Positions 43,231 through 52,171 of a DNA stretch of 64,000 nt are shown one piece after another; positions within the stretch are counted from its first letter, which is position 1; each line of letters starts with the position of its first letter. The position numbers were made by a program, and so were the translations under genes. The DNA is from G963556115 sp963675945. GTDB taxonomy: Bacteria; Planctomycetota; SZUA-567. The DNA lies in contig OY780932.1 of assembly GCA_963675945.1 (NCBI GenBank), positions 1,550,001 through 1,614,000 on the forward strand, written 5' to 3'. The notes under the pieces are model-generated. The model worked only from the letters and a program-made list of their open reading frames with translations, did not search any database and was not told the origin of the DNA.

Positions 43231-44145
43231 ATGTATGAGCCTACAGAAGTACTTAAAAACAAGATACTTGTTATTGATGATATGCCGAATAATGTCAAGA
43301 TTTTGAGCAATCTTCTATCCAAGAAGGGTTATGAGGTATATTCAGCAGAGAATGGTAGCCTAGGCCTGGAAGAGGCACGGAGGGTAAAGCCGGATTTGAT
43401 ACTTCTGGATATCATGATGCCGGTTATGGACGGATTTGCTACCTGCAGAGAGATTCGTAGTGACAATATACTGGAAGGGATTCCGGTTATCTTTATTACT
43501 GCCAAAAACCAGCAGGAGGATGTGGTGCAGGCTTTTGAGTCCGGCGGTAGTGATTATATTGCCAAGCCCTTCTTCTTTCAGGAGGTTCTCCACCGTTGTC
43601 GGGTACACATCGAGAACAAATTGCTGCGTGAGCAGTTATATGAACTCTCGATGAAGGATGCGCTCACCGATCTCTGGAACCGTCGTTATTTTACGCAGAA
43701 TGCCGAGCATGAATTTGAACGGGCTATGCGTTATAACCGGGATCTCAGCTTTGTTATCGCCGATATCGATGATTTTAAGCTGGTAAACGATAAGTACGGG
43801 CATTGTGTCGGAGATATTGTGCTGAAGAAGGTTGGTAAGGAGTTGGAGTGTCTGGTACGCAACACCGATAGCGTGGGCAGATGGGGCGGCGAGGAGTTTG
43901 TGATACTCTTTCCGGAGACTGCTAAGCAGACCGCTTCGGCCTTTCTTGAGCGTATACGGGAGAAGATAAACAGTATCGTTGTAAGTAGTGAGCAGAAAGA
44001 TCTCTCAGTGACTCTGAGCTATGGGGTCGCGGATATGACGGATCTGCTCGATAAGCAGAAGGTGCTGGAGAAACTCTATACCATTGCCGATGAACGACTT
44101 TATGCTGCTAAGAAGAATGGGAAGAATAGAGTAGTCTATGTCTAG
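43231..44145 (+). CDS. Response regulator diguanylate cyclase (REC-GGDEF, PleD/WspR-like)
   Basis: A 304-residue protein. REC domain, residues about 10-125: acid pocket IDDMP, phospho-acceptor in LILLDIMMP (near residue 60), Thr in FITAKN and Lys in AKPFF. A short helical linker leads to a GGDEF domain from about residue 143 (KDALTDLWNRRYF), with the active site RWGGEEF and an intact I-site RNTD five residues before it. Phosphorylation should dimerise the cyclase and feedback inhibition by c-di-GMP is expected. No histidine kinase is adjacent. yjbQ follows 15 bases downstream. Confidence 0.95.
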   Translation: MYEPTEVLKNKILVIDDMPNNVKILSNLLSKKGYEVYSAENGSLGLEEARRVKPDLILLDIMMPVMDGFATCREIRSDNILEGIPVIFITAKNQQEDVVQAFESGGSDYIAKPFFFQEVLHRCRVHIENKLLREQLYELSMKDALTDLWNRRYFTQNAEHEFERAMRYNRDLSFVIADIDDFKLVNDKYGHCVGDIVLKKVGKELECLVRNTDSVGRWGGEEFVILFPETAKQTASAFLERIREKINSIVVSSEQKDLSVTLSYGVADMTDLLDKQKVLEKLYTIADERLYAAKKNGKNRVVYV

Positions 44146-44160
44146 AGGAGTTATAGCATT

Positions 44161-44565
44161 ATGGCGGTTTCATTCAATATAAGTACGAGTAAGGCGCTAC
44201 AGCTGATAAATATTGATAGTCAAGTCAATGACGCGCTCGGTGAACTCGGTGCGACCGATGGGATTATCACGATCTTCTGTCCGCATACTACCGGGGCGAT
44301 AACTATCAATGAGAATGCCGACCCTGATGTCTGCAGGGACTGGGTGGAGAATATGCGTGAGCTAGTGCCCGCGAATAAGCCATATTATCGGCACGGGGAG
44401 GGGAATTCGCATAGCCATGTCCTCTCGTCACTCGTCGGAGTCTCGGAGCAGGTGATTGTTAGAGAAGGCAGGATGTTGCTCGGAACTTGGCAGTCGCTTT
44501 ATTTTGCTGAGTTTGACGGTCCGCGTATTCGTAGCGTCTATGTCGAGTATACTCCCGGCAAGTAA
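44161..44565 (+). CDS. YjbQ family protein (UPF0047)
   Basis: A 134-residue protein of the UPF0047/YjbQ family. Conserved FCPHTTGAITINENADPDV (about residues 38-56) and the His-rich GEGNSHSHVLSSL (about 80-92) provide the metal/active-site residues; LLGTWQSLYFAEFDGPR closes the fold. Members have low thiamine-phosphate synthase activity that can complement thiE mutants, but their real role is unclear. It starts 15 bases after the REC-GGDEF gene and converges with the FabG-like gene. Confidence 0.9.
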   Translation: MAVSFNISTSKALQLINIDSQVNDALGELGATDGIITIFCPHTTGAITINENADPDVCRDWVENMRELVPANKPYYRHGEGNSHSHVLSSLVGVSEQVIVREGRMLLGTWQSLYFAEFDGPRIRSVYVEYTPGK

Positions 44566-44575
44566 GGGTTCTTAT

Positions 44576-45310
44576 TTACAGGCCGCCGGTAACCTCCAGG
44601 GTCGAGCCGGTGATATAGCTTGATTCTCTGGTGGCCAGGAAGGCGACGGCGTGGGCGATATCCTCCGGGGTGCCGAAGCGTTTGACCGGTATGCTGTTCT
44701 TATACTCTTTGACTAGTTCGGGCGGGAGATCACTGAGCAGGTCGGTGTCAATAAAGCCGGGTGAAACACAGTTCACCGTTATCTTGCGTTTGGCTACCTC
44801 CTTGCTCAGACTCCGGCTGAGCGCTACCATCCCCGCTTTGCTGGCGCTGTAGTTACACTGACCTTCAAAGCCGAATTTTCCCGAGGGGCTGGTCATGTTG
44901 ATGATCCGGCCGTAGCGGTTGAGCAGCATCTCTTTGACTGCGAATTTACACATATTATAAACTCCTCCGAGGTTGACTTGGAGAACTCGGTTGAAGTCCT
45001 CCGGGCTCATCATGGCTAGAACCGCATCACGCCGGATGCCGGAGTTGTTTACCAGCACCTCCAGAGTCCCGTACTTTTCGGTAAAGTCGGCGAAGAAGCT
45101 CTCTACCGCTGTATAGTCGGAGACATCGAAACGTTCGATAAAGAGGTTGGGGGAATTTATTTCGGACTTGAACTCCTCAGCGGCGGCGGTATTGCCGAGA
45201 TAGGTGGCGATAACCCGCGCTCCGGATTCGATGAAAAGACGGCTGATGGCTTTGCCGATAGAACGGGTGCCACCGGTGACGATGACTGTGGTGTTGTTGA
45301 AATCATACAT
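44576..45310 (-). CDS. Short-chain dehydrogenase, FabG-like
   Basis: A 244-residue classical SDR. Cofactor motif TGGTRSIG (TGxxxGxG-like, residues about 10-17), VNNSG near residue 85, catalytic Ser in MTSPSGKFG and Tyr/Lys in YSASK near residues 150-154, PGFIDTDL after them, and the terminal YITGSTLEVTGGL as in 3-ketoacyl-ACP reductases. It probably reduces a beta-keto group with NADPH; a fatty-acid or sugar/steroid role cannot be separated. Start at 45310 (MYDFNNT), 64 bases downstream of the response regulator gene; a longer frame to 45439 is rejected because it overlaps that gene. Confidence 0.88.
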   Translation of the reverse strand: MYDFNNTTVIVTGGTRSIGKAISRLFIESGARVIATYLGNTAAAEEFKSEINSPNLFIERFDVSDYTAVESFFADFTEKYGTLEVLVNNSGIRRDAVLAMMSPEDFNRVLQVNLGGVYNMCKFAVKEMLLNRYGRIINMTSPSGKFGFEGQCNYSASKAGMVALSRSLSKEVAKRKITVNCVSPGFIDTDLLSDLPPELVKEYKNSIPVKRFGTPEDIAHAVAFLATRESSYITGSTLEVTGGL

Positions 45311-45374
45311 AGGATTTTGGCTTTCTTCTGAGGTAACTAATAAAGCATTGCGCTCTGGATCTAACGGGGTAGGG

Positions 45375-46229
45375 TTACTTACTGTTCTCAATGCGGTTGT
45401 AGACATTCTGAGCGATATGGACAAGAATGTCGCTGTCAACCGGTTTGGAGAGGATTTCGGTGAAGCCGCAGTCGCGCAGATCGTCTTCCGACCACATATC
45501 CAGCGATGAGCAGATAGCGATAATCGGAGCCTTTACCCCATGGCGTTTCAGATACCAGGCTACCTCGGCTCCGTGTTTTCCCGGCAGGAGCAGATCGATG
45601 ATAAAGAGATCATACTGTTTCTTCTGTACCTCTTCCAGAGCCGACTCTCCGGTGAATACTGATACGGTCTCAATGCCGGTGGTCTCGATTATGCCGGCGA
45701 TAATCATGCAGGTACTCTCTACATCATCGACGATAAGTGCGCGTGCCTTGTGGCTGGAGCGGAACCCCTCGACAAACTGATGCTTGCTGATATCCACCGC
45801 CGGAGCGATACGCCGGGCATTGATATCCAACACCTTGAGTAGATCCAGCACCTCCTGAATATCCAGGCCGTTAGTGATGGCGAACTGTACTACGTCGAGG
45901 TTCTCGCCGCCGCGCTTGAAGATATCAACTATCTGTTCGACCAACTCCATGTTGTCATGGAATTGGTGTTTGAGCAGGCCAAAATCGCCGCTGTCGAGTT
46001 CTGTCCAGAACCTCTTACCACCGAGATGCTCAATATAGCATTCTCGGCAGAAACCGCGCCAAAACTCTGAGTACCAGGCCTCGATAGCCCGGTCTCCAAG
46101 GTCGTATCCGGCTTTCTCGGACTCAATCCATTTATGTCTGTGTGCCTCTATCGCTGCTGCCTCGAATAAGCATTCATGGGATTCAGGACTAGGCTCTTCG
46201 ATCTCGGTAATTTTCTGGATATTCTCCAT
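45375..46229 (-). CDS. Response regulator with an unusual N-terminal domain
   Basis: A 284-residue protein. The N-terminal 110 residues contain HRHKWIESEKAGYDLGDRAI, WYSEFWRGFCRECYIEHL, RFWTELDSGDFG and a helical ENLDVVQFAI region. This domain occurs, as far as I recall, in uncharacterised PVC/deltaproteobacterial proteins without an assigned function. The C-terminal REC domain (about 160-280) has IVDDVE, phosphoacceptor FIIDLLLP, ICSS and SKPVD. Possibly a phospho-switch or phosphate sink. It lies 64 bases upstream of the FabG-like gene, and no kinase adjoins. Confidence 0.82.
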   Translation of the reverse strand: MENIQKITEIEEPSPESHECLFEAAAIEAHRHKWIESEKAGYDLGDRAIEAWYSEFWRGFCRECYIEHLGGKRFWTELDSGDFGLLKHQFHDNMELVEQIVDIFKRGGENLDVVQFAITNGLDIQEVLDLLKVLDINARRIAPAVDISKHQFVEGFRSSHKARALIVDDVESTCMIIAGIIETTGIETVSVFTGESALEEVQKKQYDLFIIDLLLPGKHGAEVAWYLKRHGVKAPIIAICSSLDMWSEDDLRDCGFTEILSKPVDSDILVHIAQNVYNRIENSK

Positions 46230-46553
46230 TATAGACCGCTCCTTCGTGATTTACTCGCTCTGTGCTGGGAATCTCCGACAATATTTTATAATACAGTATT
46301 TGTCTATATTGTACATATTTAAAAGAGAAAATTAATTTATTTTTCGAGAATAAGTGCGGATTTTCTCAAAATAGCAATTTTTTTTTACTGGATAAATCCT
46401 TATATTTAATAGGATTTGCACACTGGTTACAAAACAAATGGAAAGATCTTTGAATAATTACTAGAATAGTAAAATGTATGTGGTATACTATGAAAAAACA
46501 GCAAAGCAAACGTTTTTATTCATTTATGTAGTTTTTTGCAGGAAAGGTTAGTA
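46230..46553 (+). promoter_or_regulatory. Upstream region of the xylulokinase-like gene
   Basis: An AT-rich 324-base gap. An extended -10 element, TGG-TATACT (46481-46489), lies 65 bases upstream of the ATG. I see no clear -35, operator or terminator for the leftward gene. Confidence 0.4.
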
Positions 46554-48086
46554 ATGGGGTATATTCTTGGAATTGATAATGGAACTAGTGGTACAAAGAC
46601 AATTCTCTGCGATGAGTCTGGGGCTATTTTAGCCGATGTTACGGTTGAGTATCCGTGTTATTCACCCAAACCCAACTGGAGTGAGCAGGATCCGGCTGAT
46701 TGGTGGCAGGCGGCGGTAAAGTCTACCCAGTTGGCGATAGAGAAAGCAGGCATCAATGGCAGTGAGGTGGTCGGTATCGGTCTCTCAGGTCAGATGCATG
46801 GTCTGGTCTGTTTGGATAAGGCCGGGAGCGTACTCCGCCGGGCGTTACTCTGGAATGATCAGAGGACGGTAAAAGAATGTGAAGAGATAACTGAGAAGGC
46901 GGGCGGACTCTCCAAGTTGCTCGGAATGGTCTCCAATCCGGCGCTTACCGGTTTTACCGCACCGAAAATTCTCTGGGTGCGTAATAATGAACCGGAGAAT
47001 TATGCAAAGATAGACATGATGCTTCTGCCTAAGGATTATATCCGGTATAAGTTGACTGGCGAGTATGCGACCGAGGTCTCGGATGCTTCCGGTACTCTGC
47101 TGCTGGATGTCAAGAATCGGTGTTGGAGCAAGGAGCTTCTGGGCAAGCTCGATATCGATATCGCCAATCTGCCCAAGGTTTATGAGAGCCAGGAGGTCAG
47201 CGGCAGGGTTACCCGCGAGGTGGCGGCGGAGCTAGGTATTCCTGAAGGCACCCCAGTTGCCGGCGGCGGCGGTGACCAGGCGGCCGGGGCGGTCGGTAAC
47301 GGTATCGTCAAGACCGGCATCATCTCGGCGATGATGGGAACTTCGGGGGTGGTGTTTGCCCATGCTGATGAGGTGCAGACCGATCCGCAGGGACGGGTGC
47401 ATACCTTCTGCCATGCTGTACCGGGTAAGTGGCATATGATGAGCTGTATCCTGGCGGCTGGAGGATCTTTTCAGTGGTTTAGAAATACCCTCGGCGGGGA
47501 AGAGATTGCCAAGGCTAAAGAGCTCGGGTGCGATCCATATGAGCTGCTGGTGGCGGATGCCGCCAAGGTTGAGCCGGGGAGTGAGGGATTGTACTTCCTG
47601 CCATATCTGACCGGTGAGCGTTCACCGCATAATGATCCGTATGCCCGCGCCTGCTTTATCGGACTTACTCAGCGCCATACCAAAGCGTATATGGCCAGAG
47701 CGGTTATGGAAGGGGCGACATATGCGATGTATGATACAGTCGAAATTATGCGTGAGCTTGGAGTGGAGAGTTCGCAGATTCGTCTCTCCGGCGGTGGCGC
47801 CAGGTCGCCGATGTGGGCGCAGATGCAGGCCGATATCTACGGCTGTACTACCGCGTTAACCAGTTCTACCGCCGGTAGTGCATATGGGGCGATGATCCTC
47901 GGTGGGGTCGGAGCAGGTGTTTGGCAGAGTGTGCCTGAGGCTTGCGAGGCGGTGATCAAGGTAACAAGTACGACCGAGCCGAACCCCGAGGTGGCTACGA
48001 TTTACAGCAGACTTCACCCAATGTATAAGAAGCTTTATCGTTCACTCAAAGAAAATTTCAAAGAGATCGCTGATCTTATGCAATAA
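46554..48086 (+). CDS. xylB: Xylulokinase-type FGGY carbohydrate kinase
   Basis: A 510-residue FGGY kinase. Residues 1-15 give the ATPase fold GIDNGTSGTKTILCD; WSEQDPADWW, LSGQMHGLV and LWNDQRT match xylulokinases. The second domain has GGGGDQAAGAVGNG, MGTSGVVFA, LTGERSPHNDPYAR and LSGGGARSPMWAQMQADI, as in XylB. It phosphorylates D-xylulose, though other ketopentoses or L-sugars are possible. Start at 46554 (MGYILGID) has AGGAAAGG upstream. No xylose isomerase adjoins. A terminator follows. Confidence 0.9.
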   Translation: MGYILGIDNGTSGTKTILCDESGAILADVTVEYPCYSPKPNWSEQDPADWWQAAVKSTQLAIEKAGINGSEVVGIGLSGQMHGLVCLDKAGSVLRRALLWNDQRTVKECEEITEKAGGLSKLLGMVSNPALTGFTAPKILWVRNNEPENYAKIDMMLLPKDYIRYKLTGEYATEVSDASGTLLLDVKNRCWSKELLGKLDIDIANLPKVYESQEVSGRVTREVAAELGIPEGTPVAGGGGDQAAGAVGNGIVKTGIISAMMGTSGVVFAHADEVQTDPQGRVHTFCHAVPGKWHMMSCILAAGGSFQWFRNTLGGEEIAKAKELGCDPYELLVADAAKVEPGSEGLYFLPYLTGERSPHNDPYARACFIGLTQRHTKAYMARAVMEGATYAMYDTVEIMRELGVESSQIRLSGGGARSPMWAQMQADIYGCTTALTSSTAGSAYGAMILGGVGAGVWQSVPEACEAVIKVTSTTEPNPEVATIYSRLHPMYKKLYRSLKENFKEIADLMQ

Positions 48087-48115
48087 GCTGTTGCTACTTT
48101 TTGAAAAATTCGTTT

Positions 48116-48155
48116 AATTAAAGGCAGGTACTCTTTGCAGTGCTTGCCTTTAATT
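48116..48155 (+). terminator. Terminator of the xylulokinase-like gene
   Basis: 11-bp perfect stem (48116-48126 / 48145-48155), 18-base loop, ending in AATTTGTATT. Lies 30 bases after the stop codon. Confidence 0.75.
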
Positions 48156-48215
48156 TGTATTAAGGGTACGGGTGTGTGTTTGCGCTTGGTGAAGCAGGAA
48201 GATAAATACAGCCAT

Positions 48216-49739
48216 ATGCATAGACAGAAGATTCATATCAGATGTAGTCGTAAGGATAGAGTTCGCGCTGATGTTGTGGGAATTGTCAGTTCTATTATTC
48301 TCTCGGAGTTTGCTGATGTAGAGAAGAATATTCTGATAGTTGTCGGTGGACCCGGTGGAACTGGGAAGACGACCTTCTCCAATGAGCTTGCCGAGGTACT
48401 ACAGCAGGCCTCGGTATTTAGACTCGACGACTATAAGCTGCCGCGTCATGAGCGCGAGTCGCTCAATGTCTTCGGAGCGCATCCGCAGGCGAATGATATC
48501 GCACTTCTGTTGGAGCATTTTGCGCTACTCAGTTCGGGAAATTCTATCGAAAAGCCGGTATATGATTCTGTGAGCGGCAGGGCTGAGGTTACCGAGACCT
48601 TCGCGCCACGCAAGTATGTTATAGTCGATGGCGAAATAAGCACTTATAAGGATTTTGCCGATTACATAGACTTCAGTATCTTTATAGATTCTGATTGGCA
48701 GACCCAGCTCAATACTAGAATAAGTCGGGATATCAGTGAGAAGAATTATGATAAAGAGAAGGCGGTTGCCACCTTCCTGCACAGCAATATTTGGGAGTTT
48801 GAAGAGTATGGAGCTTCTTCGAAGAATTCGGCCGATATCCATATCTACTGCGAGAGCGATTATCGTTTAACCTTGGAGAGCATGTCTGAGGCGCTGTATG
48901 GTAAGTATAATAAGCTTTTGGGCGGAGATTATTCCAGGGTTGGTTTTAGGGGTTTTGTTATAGCGGTTACGACTCCGTTTACCAGTGACGGTCGGGTGGA
49001 CAAGGGCGCTTTTGTCGATCATTTGCAGTATCTACATGAACATGGGGTGAACCGGATCTGTCTCTGCGGGCATACCGGTGAATTTTATCTTCTTACCCAT
49101 AACGAACGTCTGGAACTATTGGTTGCTGCCAGCCGTTACTTCCCGGGGTATATTACCTATAATGTCACCTCCTTCTCGCTCTTTGAGTCAATTGAGCATA
49201 TCAAGGTAGCCGAAGATATGGGGGCTGACGGGGTATTTGCGCTGCCGCCGCTCGCTCCGGTCGGTATCGCGGATTCGGTGCTTGAACGTTATTTCCGGCA
49301 GCTTTATGAGGCGGCGGCGAGTAATAATCTGACGATGATGATCTATAGTAATCAGTTGTGCGGAATCAATGCGATTAATAAGACGGTACTCCGAACATTA
49401 CCAGAGGTCTATATCAAGGACTCAAGCCGGGATTCTGATTTTATGCAGGTAAGCGATAAGTACTTTTGCGGTGAGGATAGGCGGATTGGGACTAGCTTGC
49501 AGCAGGGGGCTATCGGTTTTATCTCCGGGGCGGCCAATGCCAATCCAGCTTTATATTGTGAGATGGAGAATGCAATGTATTCCGGGGAAGAAAAACGCAT
49601 AATCGAGATGCAAGGGAGAATAAACAATCTGCTCTACCATGTGGGAGATGGGAGCATCATAACTCAGAAGAAGATCAAGATGCAGATAAGTAAATATCTG
49701 CCGGGCTATCCTATCGGTTCGCGTTCGCCGTATGAGTAG
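48216..49739 (+). CDS. Fusion: uridine-kinase-like domain plus DHDPS/N-acetylneuraminate lyase domain
   Basis: A 507-residue two-domain protein. Residues about 40-235 are a P-loop kinase of the uridine kinase/phosphoribulokinase group: Walker A VGGPGGTGKTTF, FRLDDYKLPR, then a lid-type region with NTRISRDI. Residues about 240-507 are a class I aldolase of the DHDPS family: GFVIAVTTPFTSDGRVD, GHTGEFYLL, the active Tyr in MMIYSNQL and the Schiff-base Lys in YIKDSS. Both active sites look intact. Start at 48216 is the first ATG after the upstream hairpin, but its RBS (AGGA) is far, so the exact start is uncertain. The substrate is unknown; a keto-acid released or made by the aldolase could be the kinase substrate. 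Confidence 0.85.
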   Translation: MHRQKIHIRCSRKDRVRADVVGIVSSIILSEFADVEKNILIVVGGPGGTGKTTFSNELAEVLQQASVFRLDDYKLPRHERESLNVFGAHPQANDIALLLEHFALLSSGNSIEKPVYDSVSGRAEVTETFAPRKYVIVDGEISTYKDFADYIDFSIFIDSDWQTQLNTRISRDISEKNYDKEKAVATFLHSNIWEFEEYGASSKNSADIHIYCESDYRLTLESMSEALYGKYNKLLGGDYSRVGFRGFVIAVTTPFTSDGRVDKGAFVDHLQYLHEHGVNRICLCGHTGEFYLLTHNERLELLVAASRYFPGYITYNVTSFSLFESIEHIKVAEDMGADGVFALPPLAPVGIADSVLERYFRQLYEAAASNNLTMMIYSNQLCGINAINKTVLRTLPEVYIKDSSRDSDFMQVSDKYFCGEDRRIGTSLQQGAIGFISGAANANPALYCEMENAMYSGEEKRIIEMQGRINNLLYHVGDGSIITQKKIKMQISKYLPGYPIGSRSPYE

Positions 49740-49772
49740 GGTCGGGAGCGATTATTCAAGATTTAAGTTATT

Positions 49773-49799
49773 CCAAGCCGCTATGTTAGCGGCTTGTTT
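49773..49799 (+). terminator. Terminator of the fusion gene
   Basis: A stem formed by AAGCCGCTA and TAGCGGCTT with a TGT loop, followed by GTTTTG, lies about 35 bases after the stop codon. Confidence 0.8.
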
Positions 49800-49813
49800 T
49801 GTGGTGGGGTTAA

Positions 49814-50266
49814 GCCTTTTGGCGTGTGGCTGGGGTGGATATATTCTGGATTGAGATCAATAACCTGGAGTTGAGCAGTCTCTTCAGAAAGCTTGATTCT
49901 ACTCTTGATTTTGAACTTGCCATTGAGAGTATGCTGGAGTTTTCATTTACACTTTCACGAATAATTGATTTTTATAGCAGATTTACTGCCGCGCATTAGT
50001 ACTCGGTAGCACATTTTGTAGCGGTTATCCCTATGTTTTGGAGGGAGCAGAGCTTGATCTTGAAGGGAAATTGTTTACCTTTGCCGATGTGATCTCGGTG
50101 CTGATGGAGAATAGGCGGTATCGCACGGGGATGTCTCTTGATTTGACCTTGGATATTATTCGCGACACTGGCGGCGGGGATCTCTGAAGATATATTCTAC
50201 GAGATCGCGAGTTATAAAAGCGAAATAAGTGATTTGATTCTACATTGTTACGCGTATACCTGTTAA
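49814..50266 (+). pseudogene. Eroded HD-GYP phosphodiesterase
   Basis: Three frames carry pieces of one HD-GYP protein. Piece 1 (from 49814) reads VAGVDIFWIEINNLELS, LDSTLDFELAIESMLEFS, SRIIDFYSRFTAAH and then a stop. Piece 2 (from about 50019) reads GYPYVLEGAELDLEGK, FADVISVLMENRRYRTGMS, LDIIRDTGG, then a frameshift. Piece 3 reads SEDIFYEIASYKSEISD up to the stop at 50264-50266. In intact relatives, about 60-70 residues including the HD dyad and HHE separate pieces 1 and 2; these are deleted. c-di-GMP hydrolysis is impossible. No start codon or RBS is apparent. Confidence 0.8.
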
Positions 50267-50576
50267 AGAGTATAATATGCATGTCTGAAGTATCTCTCTT
50301 TCATATCTCTGATTCTATTATTCCCCAAAAAACTTCTCTGTAATACTCAGGGGGGAAGCGGTACGAGGGTTATCTGAGTAGGGGTGGGGAAAATTATCTA
50401 TCCATAATCTTGGGGGTAGGTACTTGTTTTCTGCGGTGGATGTCGGGGCTTAACCGAAGCCTAATAATACACATCAGATCCTAAATTGCGCATGAGCTTT
50501 TTGGCAGTATAGTTCGAAATTAGAGTAATTGATTTTGGTGTGCTTTGGAGGTTACCTAAAATTTTGGAGATTAGCG
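50267..50576 (+). other. Intergenic region upstream of alkaline phosphatase
   Basis: 310 bases following the HD-GYP remnant. I see no gene, no strong hairpin and no Pho-box-like direct repeats that I would defend. The RBS GGAG of the phosphatase lies at its right end. Confidence 0.3.
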
Positions 50577-52088
50577 ATGATTGAGCGTAAGGGTATCAAG
50601 AGTTTTATTATTCTAGCATTGTGTCTTCTTTGCAGCGCTGTTGCTGGTAGTGCCGCTGAGCAGCAGGGGGCAAAGTATGTCTTTCTCTTTATCGGTGACG
50701 GTATGGGACTACCGCAGCGGGGAGCGGCGAATGCGTACCTGCAACAGGAGATGAGTATGGGTGGCCTGCCCGCGCAGGGTATCACCACTACTTATGCCAA
50801 CAACCGTTTCATCACCGGTTCAGCAGCAGCGGCTACCGCAATTTCTACTGGTTATAAGACAAATATTAATTATATCGGGGTAGACCCGGACTTTACTTCC
50901 CAGAAGACTATCGCGGAACTGGCGCAAGAGCAGGGTATGAAGGTCGGTATTGTCAGCAGTGTGTCGATTGATCACGCAACCCCAGCGGCGTTCTATGCCC
51001 ATGTCAAAGATCGTAGTATGTATCATGAGATCGATATGGCGCTGGCGAATTCCGGCTTTGATTACTTTGGTGGTGGTGGTCTGAAGGATCCTGAGGGTAA
51101 GAAGTCTGACAACCCCCAGGGCAATGCGCTGGATGTTGCCAAGCAGAACGGCTATACCATCGTCGATAACAAAAAGGACTTTATGGCTATCAAGCCAGGT
51201 GACGGCAAGATCATTACCTGGAACTCCTGGCTCCAGGATTCACAAGCTCTGCCGTATGCCATTGATACCACCGCTAAGGATGTGAGCCTTCCTGAGTTTA
51301 CTGCTAAGGCGGTAGAGATGCTCGATAATGATGACAAGGGCTTCTTCCTCATGGTTGAGGGCGGCAAGATCGACTGGGCCTGCCACGCCAACGATGCGGC
51401 AACTGCGATCCTTGATACTCAGGCTTTCGATGAGTGTGTGAAGATTGCGCTTGATTTTTATAAGCAGCATCCGGATGACACCCTTATCGTGGTTACCGGT
51501 GACCATGAGTGTGGTGGTCTGACCCTCGGTTTTGCCGGAACCAAGTATGCTTCACACTTTACTATTCTCAGCGGACAGAAAGAATCATTCCAGAAATTTG
51601 TGGCGCAGACGATCGAAGACTTCAAGAAGAGTGATGGTACTTATGCAGATATGCAGCAGATAATTACCGCTAATTTCGGTCTCAAATTCTATGGTGCCGG
51701 GGATGATCCAACCGTTTTGAGCAAGTATGAGCAGAAGCTGTTGAAAGAGGCCTATGCCAGGAGTATGGGCGATCAAAAGATTGCCAATGATGCGGAATTT
51801 GCCAAGAAGAATCACGAACTAAGCAGTATCAATGATCGTGAAAAGGGCAGTGTCTGGGAGCAGGATACCGAGAATGCCTACCTGGCGTACGGTGACTACA
51901 ATCCGCTGGCGGTAACTATTACTCATCTTCTCGACGAGAAGGCAGGTATTGGCTGGACCTCTTACGAGCATACTGGGGTGCCGGTACAGACATCGGCTAT
52001 AGGCGTGAATGCTGAGGCTTTTGACGGTATGTATGATAATACCGATATCTTCAATAAACTAGCAAAAACAATGAAACAGCAGAACTAG
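50577..52088 (+). CDS. Alkaline phosphatase, exported
   Basis: A 503-residue alkaline phosphatase. Residues 1-26 are a Sec signal peptide (IKSFIILALCLLCSAVAGSA). Metal site in LFIGDGMG, the nucleophile in FITGSAAAATAI (the usual Asp before Ser is Gly here), HATPAAFYAH, DWACHAND, VVTGDHECGG and a late His in SYEHTGVPV complete the zinc/magnesium sites. Secreted and active in the periplasm, it releases phosphate from monoesters. Start at 50577 (MIERKGIK) has GGAG upstream; an upstream ATG-like start at 50529 is rejected. A strong terminator follows. Confidence 0.93.
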   Translation: MIERKGIKSFIILALCLLCSAVAGSAAEQQGAKYVFLFIGDGMGLPQRGAANAYLQQEMSMGGLPAQGITTTYANNRFITGSAAAATAISTGYKTNINYIGVDPDFTSQKTIAELAQEQGMKVGIVSSVSIDHATPAAFYAHVKDRSMYHEIDMALANSGFDYFGGGGLKDPEGKKSDNPQGNALDVAKQNGYTIVDNKKDFMAIKPGDGKIITWNSWLQDSQALPYAIDTTAKDVSLPEFTAKAVEMLDNDDKGFFLMVEGGKIDWACHANDAATAILDTQAFDECVKIALDFYKQHPDDTLIVVTGDHECGGLTLGFAGTKYASHFTILSGQKESFQKFVAQTIEDFKKSDGTYADMQQIITANFGLKFYGAGDDPTVLSKYEQKLLKEAYARSMGDQKIANDAEFAKKNHELSSINDREKGSVWEQDTENAYLAYGDYNPLAVTITHLLDEKAGIGWTSYEHTGVPVQTSAIGVNAEAFDGMYDNTDIFNKLAKTMKQQN

Positions 52089-52107
52089 ATTCAGGTACTT
52101 ATTGTGT

Positions 52108-52146
52108 AACAAGTGGACTCGTGACTCTGTCACCGGTCCACTTGTT
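52108..52146 (+). terminator. Terminator of alkaline phosphatase
   Basis: 11-bp perfect stem (52108-52118 / 52136-52146), 17-base loop, with a run of Ts through 52151. Confidence 0.92.
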
Positions 52147-52171
52147 TTTTTACTGAGAAAGATATTACGAA

